From Pseudomonas serbica (GTDB taxonomy: Bacteria; Pseudomonadota; Gammaproteobacteria; Pseudomonadales; Pseudomonadaceae), in the NCBI RefSeq assembly GCF_028823535.1, contig NZ_JAQIYM010000008.1, forward strand, positions 186,001 to 250,000: a stretch of 64,000 bases of DNA, in the 5' to 3' direction. The number at the start of each line of letters is the position of its first letter. Position 1 is the stretch's first letter. A program made the translations under genes and the position numbers. The notes below the pieces were generated by a model, which made no database searches, was not told where the DNA came from, and saw nothing but the letters and a program-made list of their open reading frames with translations. Positions 52,747 through 60,560 of the stretch are shown here, in pieces.

Positions 52747-53082
52747 TCAGAATGAGCTCCAGCCCGCGCCGATCACTTGGCCTGCGCCTTCGGTGCGCAT
52801 GCTGAGAATGTCCACCTGGCCCTCTGCGAGTGCCGGGTCGATCAGGTAGCTGGCCTGGCCCTTGAGCGAACTCAAGGTGTCCATCGCCGAACTGCAATAG
52901 AAACCCTTGACCTGCTTGACCCGTTCCGAGGCATTGACCAATGCGCTTTCGATGCGTTGCAGAAAGTCTGTCAGCGGGTAACTGGCACCCTCCTCCAGGT
53001 ATTGATAGATCACGGTCGAAGGCGAATAACCGGTCGATTCCCGGCCATTGGGCCAGCGGATCGTGAAATTGACGGCGGGCAT
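52747..53082 (-). CDS. nitG: Nit1C protein of unknown function (MSMEG_0570 family)
   Basis: 111 aa conserved small protein (FTIRWPNGRESTGYSPSTVIYQYLEEG, ERVKQVKGFYCSSAMDTLSSLKGQASYL) of the MSMEG_0570 nitrogen-starvation-response family. No catalytic motif is evident. It lies 1 bp after the AIR-synthase-like gene, so the two are coupled. Identity rests on family and position. Confidence 0.85.
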   Translation of the reverse strand: MPAVNFTIRWPNGRESTGYSPSTVIYQYLEEGASYPLTDFLQRIESALVNASERVKQVKGFYCSSAMDTLSSLKGQASYLIDPALAEGQVDILSMRTEGAGQVIGAGWSSF

Positions 53083-53083
53083 G

Positions 53084-54115
53084 TCAGTGCTCCTGTTGAT
53101 TAAGTTTTAAAGCGGTCAGATCGAGATGGGGATAGCTGAAGCCGGTGAAGGGCTGCTCGCGCAGGTTCCAGAAGTCGCCGTGTTGTGCGCCGGACTGCAC
53201 ACGCAACGTGCCACTGGCGTTGACCTGGCCAATGCGTTCGCAGCGCACGCCTTCAAAGGCAAAAGCGCTCTGCACTTGCGGCCAGTGACGCTCATCCAGC
53301 GTCATCAAAAAGCCATAGCTGGGAAACACCTGAAGCCAGCGAGCGAGGTCGGCATCCGCAGGACAGGGCAGCGCAGATAAATCGACTGTCGCCCCGCAGC
53401 CGGTGGTTTCCAGCAACATCAACAGGCTGCCGAGGACACCGGCGTTGCTGATGTCTTTGGCCGCGTGCAGCCGCTCGGCTTCGGCCAGGCGCGGCAGCAC
53501 GTCGAGCTTGCTGCGCAAGCGTTCGGCGGGTATGCCTTCGAAGGCTTTCCAGTACGTGCTGTCGGCATGCCAACGCCCTTCAAGGTCCACCGCCATGGCG
53601 ATGATCTGGCCGGGACCGACATGCAAGGTCGACAGTATTTTTCGGGCGATGCCGGTAATGGCCACCGCCAGCGCAGCCGGATTACCCGCGGTGAGGCTGG
53701 TGTGCCCACCGGCCAGTAGCAATCCGTAGGCTTCACACGCTGCGCGAATGCCTGCCAGCAATTGCTGCGCGGCCGCTTCGTCGTGATGCCAATAAGCGTT
53801 GACCACCGCCGTGGCGCGACCGCCCATGGCGGTGATGTCGCTAACATTGGCCATGACAGCTGACCACCCGGCAAACCACGGTGCCGCCTCGACGAAGTCC
53901 GGCAACATGCCTTCGATGGCCAGCAGCTGAAAATGATCGCCACAGGCAATCGCTGCCGTGTCATCGCCGGGCAAAGCGTAAAGTTGCTCGCGGGTCAGCG
54001 CTTGTGTTGTGCTGCCGATAACGGCTGCAGGTTGCTGGATAGCCTGTTTAGCGCGCATCGCCGGCGTAGTGCGCACGCTGTCGAGCAGCGCCGCCAAATC
54101 AAATAATTCAGTCAT
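53084..54115 (-). CDS. nitF: Nit1C AIR-synthase-like ATP-binding protein (Sll0787 family)
   Basis: 343 aa PurM/SelD-like fold. GDDTAAIACGDHFQLLAIEGMLPDFVEAAPWFAGWSAVMANVSDITAMGGRATAVVNAYW is the PurM/ThiL/HypE N-terminal pattern with metal-binding Asp residues, and LLAGGHTSLTAGNPAALAVAITGIA is the second glycine-rich element. Relatives use ATP to activate a carbonyl, amide or thiocarbamate oxygen; HypE acts on a route to cyanide ligands, which is suggestive here. It overlaps nitE by 8 bp. Confidence 0.87.
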   Translation of the reverse strand: MTELFDLAALLDSVRTTPAMRAKQAIQQPAAVIGSTTQALTREQLYALPGDDTAAIACGDHFQLLAIEGMLPDFVEAAPWFAGWSAVMANVSDITAMGGRATAVVNAYWHHDEAAAQQLLAGIRAACEAYGLLLAGGHTSLTAGNPAALAVAITGIARKILSTLHVGPGQIIAMAVDLEGRWHADSTYWKAFEGIPAERLRSKLDVLPRLAEAERLHAAKDISNAGVLGSLLMLLETTGCGATVDLSALPCPADADLARWLQVFPSYGFLMTLDERHWPQVQSAFAFEGVRCERIGQVNASGTLRVQSGAQHGDFWNLREQPFTGFSYPHLDLTALKLNQQEH

Positions 54116-54668
54116 GGCGAGCCACCTTCAGCGCACGCAATGAGACCTGACGCGGCATCAACGGGTAGCTCGGCAAATCCGCCTGCATCAAGCAATGAGG
54201 CTGCCCGAGCAACTCCAGCGGTTCGAGGGTTTGCCAGCGCAGCCCATGAAAATAGACTTCGTTCTGCGCCTGCACGGTCGCGCGGAAAACCTCGCAGCCC
54301 AGTTCCTTGGCCCGTGACACTGCTTCGTTGACCAACGCCTTGCCAATCATGCTGTGCCGCCGATACGCCGGCGCGACACACAAGCGCCCGCCAAACCATA
54401 GACCCGGCTCTGGCTGGTAGATGCGCACCGCGCCCACCACCTGATCGGCGATGCCGCAATTGCCGGCCAGGGCGACGATGGCGATCGCCTGAAAATCATG
54501 GCTGTCCTTGTCCTGCACCAGCAGTTGTTGCTCATCGGAAAACACCGAGCGTCGCAGGGCGAAATAGGCCTGTTTTTCCCAGTATTCGTTGGCGGGCTTG
54601 ACCACGAGTTCACCGGCGCGAAACGGTTCGAAGGTGCTGTCGACCAAGGCAAAGGCGAGATTCGGCAT
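54108..54668 (-). CDS. nitE: Nit1C GNAT N-acetyltransferase (MSMEG_0567 family)
   Basis: 186 aa GNAT protein. The acetyl-CoA binding loop is RLCVAPAYRRHSMIGKALVNEAVSRAKELG, followed by VEVYFHGL-like NEVYFHGLRWQTLEP. The N-terminus YWEKQAYFALRRSVFSDEQQLLVQDKD is typical of the MSMEG_0567 family. ATG 54668 follows GGAG; a longer open frame to 54893 lies antisense within nitD. It presumably acylates a cluster-specific amine or hydroxyl. Confidence 0.87.
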   Translation of the reverse strand: MPNLAFALVDSTFEPFRAGELVVKPANEYWEKQAYFALRRSVFSDEQQLLVQDKDSHDFQAIAIVALAGNCGIADQVVGAVRIYQPEPGLWFGGRLCVAPAYRRHSMIGKALVNEAVSRAKELGCEVFRATVQAQNEVYFHGLRWQTLEPLELLGQPHCLMQADLPSYPLMPRQVSLRALKVARHD

Positions 54669-54682
54669 GGGTGTTCTCCGGC

Positions 54683-55765
54683 TTATTCGTAGCTTTTCAG
54701 AGCCGAGCACGCACCGCATTTGGCGCAGCCGGCGTTGATCTGATCGGAGTGCAAACCGTGACGACGCAGGCTGGCACCGATTTGCGGATAGAGTCTGGCC
54801 ATCATTGCGCTGTCGGGTTTTGGGTGAGTGGCCAATGGGGTGCCATCGATGGGTACGAATGGCACCACGAACGGGTACACACCCAGCGCGCACAAGCGCT
54901 CGCTCATCTCACTGATCGCCGCTTCGCTGTCGCCCAGGCCGGCGAGGATGTAGGTGCTGACCTGGCCCCGGCCGAAGACGTCGACCGCCGCGCTGAAGGC
55001 ATCGAAATAGCGGCTCAGCGGCACTTCGGCCTTGCCCGGCATGATCCGTTGGCGCACTTCGTCGGTGACTGCTTCCAGGTGCATGCCGAGCGACACTACG
55101 CCGCTGTCGGCCAAGCGTTGGAACCAGCGATCGTCGTCCGGCGGCTCACACTGGGCTTGAATCGGTAGAGCGACCGCAGCCGTCACCGCAGCGGCAGACT
55201 CACACAGAATTGCCGCGCCACGGTCCGGGGTTTGTGGCGTGCCGGTAGTCATCACCATGTGCTTGACGCCGTCGAGCTCCACTGCGGCTTTCGCCACTTC
55301 TGCCAATTGCTGCGGGCGTTTTCGGGCAATGGTTTTGCCCGCTGCCAGTGACTGGCCGATGGCGCAGAACTGGCAGGAACTGCCGCGGTCATTGAAGCGA
55401 ATGCAGTGCTGTAACACAGTGGTCGCCAGAACATCGCTGCTGTGCAGCGTGGCGATTTTCCAATAGGGAATGCCGTCGGCGGTGCTCAAACCGTAGAACT
55501 TCGGCACGCCGGGCATCTGCACCTGGCCGACTTGCAAGCCTTCGCGGAAGATCAGCGCCTGACTGCCATCAGCCGTGGGTTGCGCCTGATAGGGCGAATC
55601 CTGGGACGCCTGGTTGAGGATCGGCACCATCATGGTCCGGCTGCCGAACGTCAGCGCCTTGTGGTCTGACGGGCCTGCACCGCCTTGTCGAGACAGGCCG
55701 TTTTGCGCCGCTGGCCAACGCACTCCATGGCATTGCAGCTCGGCGAGTAATTCATTGGTTTGCAT
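54683..55765 (-). CDS. nitD: Nit1C radical SAM protein (MSMEG_0568 family)
   Basis: 360 aa. The cluster-binding motif is [14 protein letters not shown], a C-X9-C-X2-C spacing instead of the usual C-X3-C-X2-[19 protein letters not shown] (GTP-like glycine-rich motif) and [29 protein letters not shown] follow. The C-terminus [16 protein letters not shown] has three Cys that could bind an auxiliary cluster. It should generate a 5'-deoxyadenosyl radical, but the substrate is unknown. ATG 55765 follows GAGGAG and overlaps nitC by 14 bp. Confidence 0.9.
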   Translation of the reverse strand: MQTNELLAELQCHGVRWPAAQNGLSRQGGAGPSDHKALTFGSRTMMVPILNQASQDSPYQAQPTADGSQALIFREGLQVGQVQMPGVPKFYGLSTADGIPYWKIATLHSSDVLATTVLQHCIRFNDRGSSCQFCAIGQSLAAGKTIARKRPQQLAEVAKAAVELDGVKHMVMTTGTPQTPDRGAAILCESAAAVTAAVALPIQAQCEPPDDDRWFQRLADSGVVSLGMHLEAVTDEVRQRIMPGKAEVPLSRYFDAFSAAVDVFGRGQVSTYILAGLGDSEAAISEMSERLCALGVYPFVVPFVPIDGTPLATHPKPDSAMMARLYPQIGASLRRHGLHSDQINAGCAKCGACSALKSYE

Positions 55766-56729
55766 GATCGAGCTCCTCGGTGGCCACCGCCACCACGTGC
55801 GCGCTGCGTTCATGCACATGCGCCGTGGGTGTGCGGTCGATCAACAGGCTGAGCAGTTCCGGACGGCTGTAATGCCCGACCGAATCCATCATCCGTTTAC
55901 GCTTGTCGATCAGTGCCAAATCAAGATCGGCGATCACCACGCCTTCGCCGGAGCGCAGCGTTTCACCGAGCAATTTGCCTTCGGGAGAGACGATGGCGGT
56001 AAAGCAACCTCCCGAGATCGGACCGAGGCCGCAACCGGTGTCCTGCATGATCTGGCCCTGCTGATCGGCATCCAGCCAAGCGGTGGCGTTAACCACGAAA
56101 CAGCCGGATTCCAGGGCGTGATGGCGGATGGTGACTTCGATCTGCTCGGCGAAAATATCGCCTACCAAGGAACCGGGAAACATCGCTGCGTGTATCTGCT
56201 CGCCGTCGGCCATCAAGGCATAACGGGCCAGTGGGTTGTAATGTTCCCAACAGGCCAGGGAGCCGATGCGCCCGACGGCGCTGTCGATGGCACGCAGACC
56301 AGAACCATCGCCCTGCCCCCAGACCATGCGTTCGTGGTAGGTCGGGGTGATTTTGCGTCGATGCTGAATCAGGCTACCGTCGGCATCGAAGAGCAATTGC
56401 GCGTTGTAGATCGTGCCGCCATCGCGCTCGTTGACGCCGATGGAGACGACCATTCCTGCTTGTTTGCAGGCCTCACCGATCGCCAGTGTGGCGGCGGACG
56501 GCACGGTGACCGATTGATCGAGCAATTTGAGGTGCTGTGCGCCCATGGCAAACGCCGGCTGCACAAACGAAAAATACGGGTAGTAAGGCACCACCGTTTC
56601 CGGGAACACGGCGAACTGCACGCCTTGTCGACCGAGGGCGATGATCTGTTGGCAGACCTTGTCCACGGTGCCTTCGCGGCTGTAAAGCACCGGGCTGATC
56701 TGTACGGCGGCTGCGCGAATAATGGCCAT
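55752..56729 (-). CDS. nitC: Nit1C nitrilase (cyanide-degrading type)
   Basis: 325 aa carbon-nitrogen hydrolase. The Glu-Lys-Cys triad is clear: [15 protein letters not shown] (Glu), [20 protein letters not shown] (Lys) and [20 protein letters not shown] (Cys). Branch 1 nitrilases turn nitriles to acids plus ammonia; Nit1C members have been tied to cyanide hydrolysis and growth on cyanide as nitrogen source in Pseudomonas fluorescens. It lies about 80 bp after nitB, separated by a REP-like hairpin. Confidence 0.92.
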   Translation of the reverse strand: MAIIRAAAVQISPVLYSREGTVDKVCQQIIALGRQGVQFAVFPETVVPYYPYFSFVQPAFAMGAQHLKLLDQSVTVPSAATLAIGEACKQAGMVVSIGVNERDGGTIYNAQLLFDADGSLIQHRRKITPTYHERMVWGQGDGSGLRAIDSAVGRIGSLACWEHYNPLARYALMADGEQIHAAMFPGSLVGDIFAEQIEVTIRHHALESGCFVVNATAWLDADQQGQIMQDTGCGLGPISGGCFTAIVSPEGKLLGETLRSGEGVVIADLDLALIDKRKRMMDSVGHYSRPELLSLLIDRTPTAHVHERSAHVVAVATEELDHANQ

Positions 56730-56766
56730 GATGGGTCCTGAGGTCAGTAGTGTTCGGAAGATCGTC

Positions 56767-56801
56767 CTGTGGGAGCTGGCTTGCCGGCTCCCTACAGGGT
56801 G
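56767..56801. repeat. REP-like palindromic element
   Basis: CCTGTGGGAGC and GCTCCCTACAGG arms around GGCTTGCC, the classic Pseudomonas REP form. It lies inside the operon between nitB and nitC, where it may stabilise the nitB transcript. Confidence 0.8.
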
Positions 56802-56809
56802 TTGGTGAA

Positions 56810-57292
56810 TCAGGCAGTCCAGGTATCGATGATCATTGCGCCTTCACGGCGCATCAGCAGGCGCAGGTCCATCACGTCCAGCGGGTTGATCGGGCGGATG
56901 CCTTCGATCAGGGCTTTTTCGGTCTGGCCGTACAACGCTTGCAGGGCGAATCGGCAGGCATAGACTTCGCCGCCCTCTTCCATGAATTGAATGAGTTGCT
57001 TGTTCACCGCCAGATGACCAGGGAACGCTTCAGCGCCCAGGGTCGGAAAACCGCGCTGCACGCCCAGTTGCACGCCTGGCCCGTACAGCAGGATTTTGGT
57101 TTCGAAGCCTTTGCGCAGCAGACGCTTGGCCTGAAGCATATTGACCAGGCCGATGGAGCCCTCGAAGGCGATGGTGTGGAAGGTAATCAGGACTTTTTCG
57201 CCGGGTTCGGCCTTGATGTCTTCGAAGACTTTCTCTTCGTAATTGACTAGGAAGTCGCCGTCTTTGTAATGGGGGATGTCCACGGTTGGCAT
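56810..57292 (-). CDS. nitB: Nit1C protein, MSMEG_0572/Sll0783 family
   Basis: 160 aa with a DsrE/F-like fold appearance ([47 protein letters not shown] and a conserved Cys in [17 protein letters not shown]). The family responds to nitrogen starvation in cyanobacteria and is the first gene of Nit1C. The single conserved Cys could bind or carry a small group. Its promoter is of sigma54 type (57361-57376), with the NitA palindrome 119 bp upstream of that. High expression is likely. Confidence 0.88.
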   Translation of the reverse strand: MPTVDIPHYKDGDFLVNYEEKVFEDIKAEPGEKVLITFHTIAFEGSIGLVNMLQAKRLLRKGFETKILLYGPGVQLGVQRGFPTLGAEAFPGHLAVNKQLIQFMEEGGEVYACRFALQALYGQTEKALIEGIRPINPLDVMDLRLLMRREGAMIIDTWTA

Positions 57293-57360
57293 AGTGTCGC
57301 TCTCCAGTTGCTTCGTGCTTGAACGCCAGCCTGTGTTGGCTGCCGGGTTACAGGAGAGAG

Positions 57361-57376
57361 AGCGAATGCCGTGCCA
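57361..57376 (-). promoter_or_regulatory. Sigma54 promoter of the Nit1C operon
   Basis: Reading the minus strand: TGGCACG-GCAT-TCGCT, one mismatch to the sigma54 consensus TGGCACG-N4-TTGCW, with GG at -24 and GC at -12. It is 69 bp before the nitB start. Confidence 0.85.
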
Positions 57377-57494
57377 GGAAATAAAATTATTTTCCGTGCA
57401 GTGGTAAGTGATTGATTAGGTTACGAATGACAATCTGATCCGGTTTTCTATTGCGTATCTGATGCTATCGGTGAATCACGCATTCCCGTAGAAA

Positions 57495-57508
57495 TACGAA
57501 TATTCGTA
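57495..57508. promoter_or_regulatory. NitA operator palindrome TACGAATATTCGTA
   Basis: Perfect 14-bp palindrome, 119 bp upstream of the nitB sigma54 promoter and just before nitA, so it can act as activator site for nitB and as autoregulatory site for nitA. Half-sites (GTTACGAAT, about 57419-57428, and ACTTCGTAG, 57524-57532) flank it. Confidence 0.75.
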
Positions 57509-57534
57509 GCGGCCAATCACGAGACTTCGTAGCC

Positions 57535-59436
57535 ATGACCGAAACAGACTCTCTCAACGGCTGGGCCGATCTGGCCTATTCGTCTCGGCACATGGTGTTT
57601 GAGCATTGCGCCGAAGCCATCGCGCTGCTCAATCCGTTTTCCGATCGACTGGGCGACTTGAATATTGCCGCCTGCAAGTTGCTCGGTTACCCGCGCCAGG
57701 AACTGCTCGAACTGCCGGTGAGCAAGCTGTTTGGCCATCAACTAGCGGACCTGATCGTGTTCACCCAGGCGGTGATGGACAAAGGTCGTGGCTGGACCGA
57801 AGAACTGAGCTGCAATTGCAAGAGCGGCGAACGCATCGAGCTGGAACTCTCCGCCACCACCTTGCAGATCAAGGGCGAGGAACAACTGATTCTGGTGATG
57901 CGCGAGCTGAGCCATGAGAAATATCAGCGTGACCAGGCCCATACCGAGCGCACCATGCGCGGCGGGCTGATCGAGTGGCGCAACATTCTCAACCTGTTCC
58001 AGGAAAGTGAACGCGATAACCAGCTGTTGCTCAGCTCCGTGGGCGACGGCATCTACAGCATCAACAGCGAGGGACTGGCCACTTTCGTCAACCCGGCCGG
58101 CGCGCGCATGCTGGGCTGGGAGCCGCATGACATGATCGGCAAGAACATCCATCGCATTCACCACCACACCCATGCCGATGGCAGCCATTACCCGGTTGAA
58201 GAGTGCCCGATCTACAAAGCCGTGCGTGACGGCGTGGTTCACGAAGGACGGCAGGAAGTGTTCTGGCGCCGTGACGGCAGTTCGTTCCCGGTGGAGTTCA
58301 CCAGCACCCCGGTGATTTCCGACGGCCGAATCGTCGGTGCGGTGGTGGTGTTTCGCGACATCACTGAGCGGCGCAGCACCGAAACCCAACTGCAAAATGC
58401 CCTGGATGAACTCAAGGTCCTCAAGGAGCGGCTCGAAGAGCAAAACGCTTATTTGCAGGAAGAAATTCACATCGAACACAACTTCCGCGAAATCGTCGGC
58501 CAAAGCGAGCCGATCTGCAAAATCATCAGGCAGATCGACGTGGTCGCCCCCACCGATGCCAGCGTGTTGATCAACGGCGAGTCGGGTACGGGAAAAGAGC
58601 TGATCGCTCGCGCCATCCATCAGGCCAGCCGTCGTAATGCCAGCCCGCTGATCCGCGTCAATTGCGCGGCGATTCCTGCCGAATTGTTCGAAAGCGAATT
58701 CTTTGGGCACATTCGCGGTGCCTTTACCGGCGCTGTGCGAGATCGCGTCGGGCGCTTTGAACTGGCCGATGGCGGTACGCTGTTTCTCGACGAAATCGGC
58801 GAAATCCCGCTGGAGCTGCAAAGTAAACTGCTCCGGGTTTTGCAGGAAGGCCAGTTCGAACGGGTCGGCGAAGAACGGACCCGCAAGGTCGATGTGCGGA
58901 TCATTGCCGCGACCAATCGCGATCTGCGCCAGGAAGTTGCTGCGAAGCACTTTCGCGAAGACTTGTATTTCCGGCTCAACGTTTTCCCGATCCAGTCTCC
59001 GGCGCTGCGTGAACGTCCGATTGATATTGCTCCCCTGGCGGCGCACTTCCTAAAGCAGACTGGCAAGCGCCTGAACATGCCAGGGCGGCGCTTGCGTAAC
59101 AGCGATATCGAGCGGCTGCAAAGCTACTCCTGGCCGGGGAATATTCGCGAACTGCAAAACGTCATTGAGCGCGCGCTGATCACCTCCGTCGGGGCGGATC
59201 TGAACCTGGACTTGCCCGACGAACCTAAAACCACCGTCACCCAAAAACCTTCCCTCTCGTCCCAGATCATGACTGACGCGCAGATTCGGGAACTTGAGCG
59301 CAACAACATGCAGGCCGCGCTCAAGGCCTCCGACGGCAAACTGTTTGGAAAAGGTGGCGCAGCCGAACTGCTGGGCCTGAAACCCACGACCTTGGCGTCG
59401 AGGTTCAAGCGCCTGGAAATCAAGTTGGAGCACTGA
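57535..59436 (+). CDS. nitA: Sigma54-dependent activator of the Nit1C cluster
   Basis: 633 aa. Two N-terminal PAS-like sensor domains (about residues 10-120 and 160-280; the second reads [29 protein letters not shown] and [10 protein letters not shown]) are followed by a coiled-coil linker and an AAA+ domain: Walker A GESGTGKE, the sigma54-contacting GAFTGA, Walker [12 protein letters not shown] and the arginine finger region. A C-terminal Fis-type helix-turn-helix ([21 protein letters not shown]) binds DNA. It is not a response regulator (no receiver domain) and probably senses a ligand or redox state by PAS. It is divergent from nitB and followed by the LnmK-like/mutase operon, which has the same promoter signals. 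Confidence 0.93.
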   Translation: MTETDSLNGWADLAYSSRHMVFEHCAEAIALLNPFSDRLGDLNIAACKLLGYPRQELLELPVSKLFGHQLADLIVFTQAVMDKGRGWTEELSCNCKSGERIELELSATTLQIKGEEQLILVMRELSHEKYQRDQAHTERTMRGGLIEWRNILNLFQESERDNQLLLSSVGDGIYSINSEGLATFVNPAGARMLGWEPHDMIGKNIHRIHHHTHADGSHYPVEECPIYKAVRDGVVHEGRQEVFWRRDGSSFPVEFTSTPVISDGRIVGAVVVFRDITERRSTETQLQNALDELKVLKERLEEQNAYLQEEIHIEHNFREIVGQSEPICKIIRQIDVVAPTDASVLINGESGTGKELIARAIHQASRRNASPLIRVNCAAIPAELFESEFFGHIRGAFTGAVRDRVGRFELADGGTLFLDEIGEIPLELQSKLLRVLQEGQFERVGEERTRKVDVRIIAATNRDLRQEVAAKHFREDLYFRLNVFPIQSPALRERPIDIAPLAAHFLKQTGKRLNMPGRRLRNSDIERLQSYSWPGNIRELQNVIERALITSVGADLNLDLPDEPKTTVTQKPSLSSQIMTDAQIRELERNNMQAALKASDGKLFGKGGAAELLGLKPTTLASRFKRLEIKLEH

Positions 59437-59488
59437 TTCGATCGTGGGCATGGTTTGGCACCTGACCACGCAATCTCGTAATAGCCTC

Positions 59489-59502
59489 TACGAAAATTCG
59501 TT
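59489..59502. promoter_or_regulatory. NitA operator TACGAAAATTCGTT
   Basis: Same palindrome with one end mismatch, 119 bp upstream of the sigma54 promoter at 59621. Additional half-sites (TCTCGTAAT, ATTACGTAATT) flank it. Confidence 0.75.
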
Positions 59503-59620
59503 ATTTCCACGCAATTACGTAATTCCTGCGACGCCATCAGCGATGCCAAGGCGTATCGGACACTAAAAATTAATATTTATTATCAGATAGTTAGCGATTA
59601 GCTTGAAACCATCAACGTGC

Positions 59621-59636
59621 TGGCACGACCTTCGCT
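59621..59636 (+). promoter_or_regulatory. Sigma54 promoter of the LnmK-like/mutase operon
   Basis: TGGCACG-ACCT-TCGCT, the same -24 and -12 boxes as the nitB promoter, 64 bp before the start at 59700. Confidence 0.85.
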
Positions 59637-59699
59637 TCTGAGCACTGCAACCGATAAGCCAAACGGGCCATCGATAACAGCAGATCCAGGATGCCTACC

Positions 59700-60560
59700 A
59701 TGCCGACAACCTCTGCTTTCACCGTCTCACGTTCAGAAACCTACCTGGCTTCGATGCCCAACCTGGCCTTCACCGGTCTGTCGGAAAACTGGTTATTGAA
59801 AGAATGCGGGCATCAACATTGGCTCGCACTGGCCCAACTGCATGATCGGCCTCTGCCTGATTTCGTCGATGAGCAAGGGCGCATCGCCTATGCCGCGTTC
59901 ACCGCAGTCAAAACGTGGAATTTACAGCTGGAAGCCATCATCGAGAATCGCTCGTTCCAGATTCATACGCGGATCGGGCGTGGTGGGCAGGCCCGGCATT
60001 ACAGCGAACATGAGGTTAGACTGGGCGATCGACTTGTGGGGCAACTGGCATTGCTGTCCACCTTTGTGAGCCGTCACATACCGGGCGATAATCGCAGTGT
60101 CAGCAAAGCATGTTTGAACGGCACTCAAGTACCCGCGACCCCGCTACCTGAGGCGTTGCAAGCACTGCACGCCGACCATCGTCGAATACACAGCGACGAC
60201 TGGCGCAGTCATTTCGGCATTGACCGTCAATCAACCGAGACGCGTGTGTTTGATTTTACGCCCTGCCCTGACATCGACTTCAACGGTGCCGACCTTCTGT
60301 ACTTCGCCAACTTTCAGGCCCTGGTCGAACGTGCGGAATGGGCCCTTTTGGGATTGCGCCGCCCCGGCCACATTCGTCAACGCGAGCTGCACTTCTACGG
60401 TAACCTCAATATAAGCGACAGCGTGCAGCTCAGACTGCACACCGGCCAGTCAGGTCATCGAGAGTTGCACTGGTGTGAAGTGTATCGACGCAGCGATCTC
60501 TTCAAGCTGGCTGACATTTTCACCCGGAAAATCCACCTCTCCGATTGCAGCCGACCATGA
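59700..60560 (+). CDS. LnmK-like double-hotdog acyltransferase/decarboxylase (Pnap_2097-like)
   Basis: 286 aa. MPNLAFTGLSENWLLKECGHQHWLALAQL is the family's N-terminal signature; two hotdog domains follow (about residues 25-140 and 165-285, each with a central helix and an antiparallel sheet, e.g. RELHFYGNLNISDSVQLRLH). LnmK, the studied relative, turns methylmalonyl-CoA into a propionyl group on an acyl carrier protein. The gene overlaps the methylmalonyl-CoA mutase start, which supports a methylmalonyl substrate. The ATG at 59700 is 7 nt from AGGAT; 59691 is an alternative. No polyketide synthase or carrier protein is in the window, so what accepts the acyl unit is unknown. Confidence 0.72.
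   Translation: MPTTSAFTVSRSETYLASMPNLAFTGLSENWLLKECGHQHWLALAQLHDRPLPDFVDEQGRIAYAAFTAVKTWNLQLEAIIENRSFQIHTRIGRGGQARHYSEHEVRLGDRLVGQLALLSTFVSRHIPGDNRSVSKACLNGTQVPATPLPEALQALHADHRRIHSDDWRSHFGIDRQSTETRVFDFTPCPDIDFNGADLLYFANFQALVERAEWALLGLRRPGHIRQRELHFYGNLNISDSVQLRLHTGQSGHRELHWCEVYRRSDLFKLADIFTRKIHLSDCSRP

Noticed and set aside
55614..56741. 375-codon plus-strand frame over nitC
   Set aside because: It is antisense to the nitrilase with complete Glu-Lys-Cys triad; no family resemblance.
57742..59046. 434-codon open frame on the minus strand inside nitA
   Set aside because: It is antisense to a fully motif-supported sigma54 activator, and its translation resembles no protein; long shadow frames are common in GC-rich DNA.
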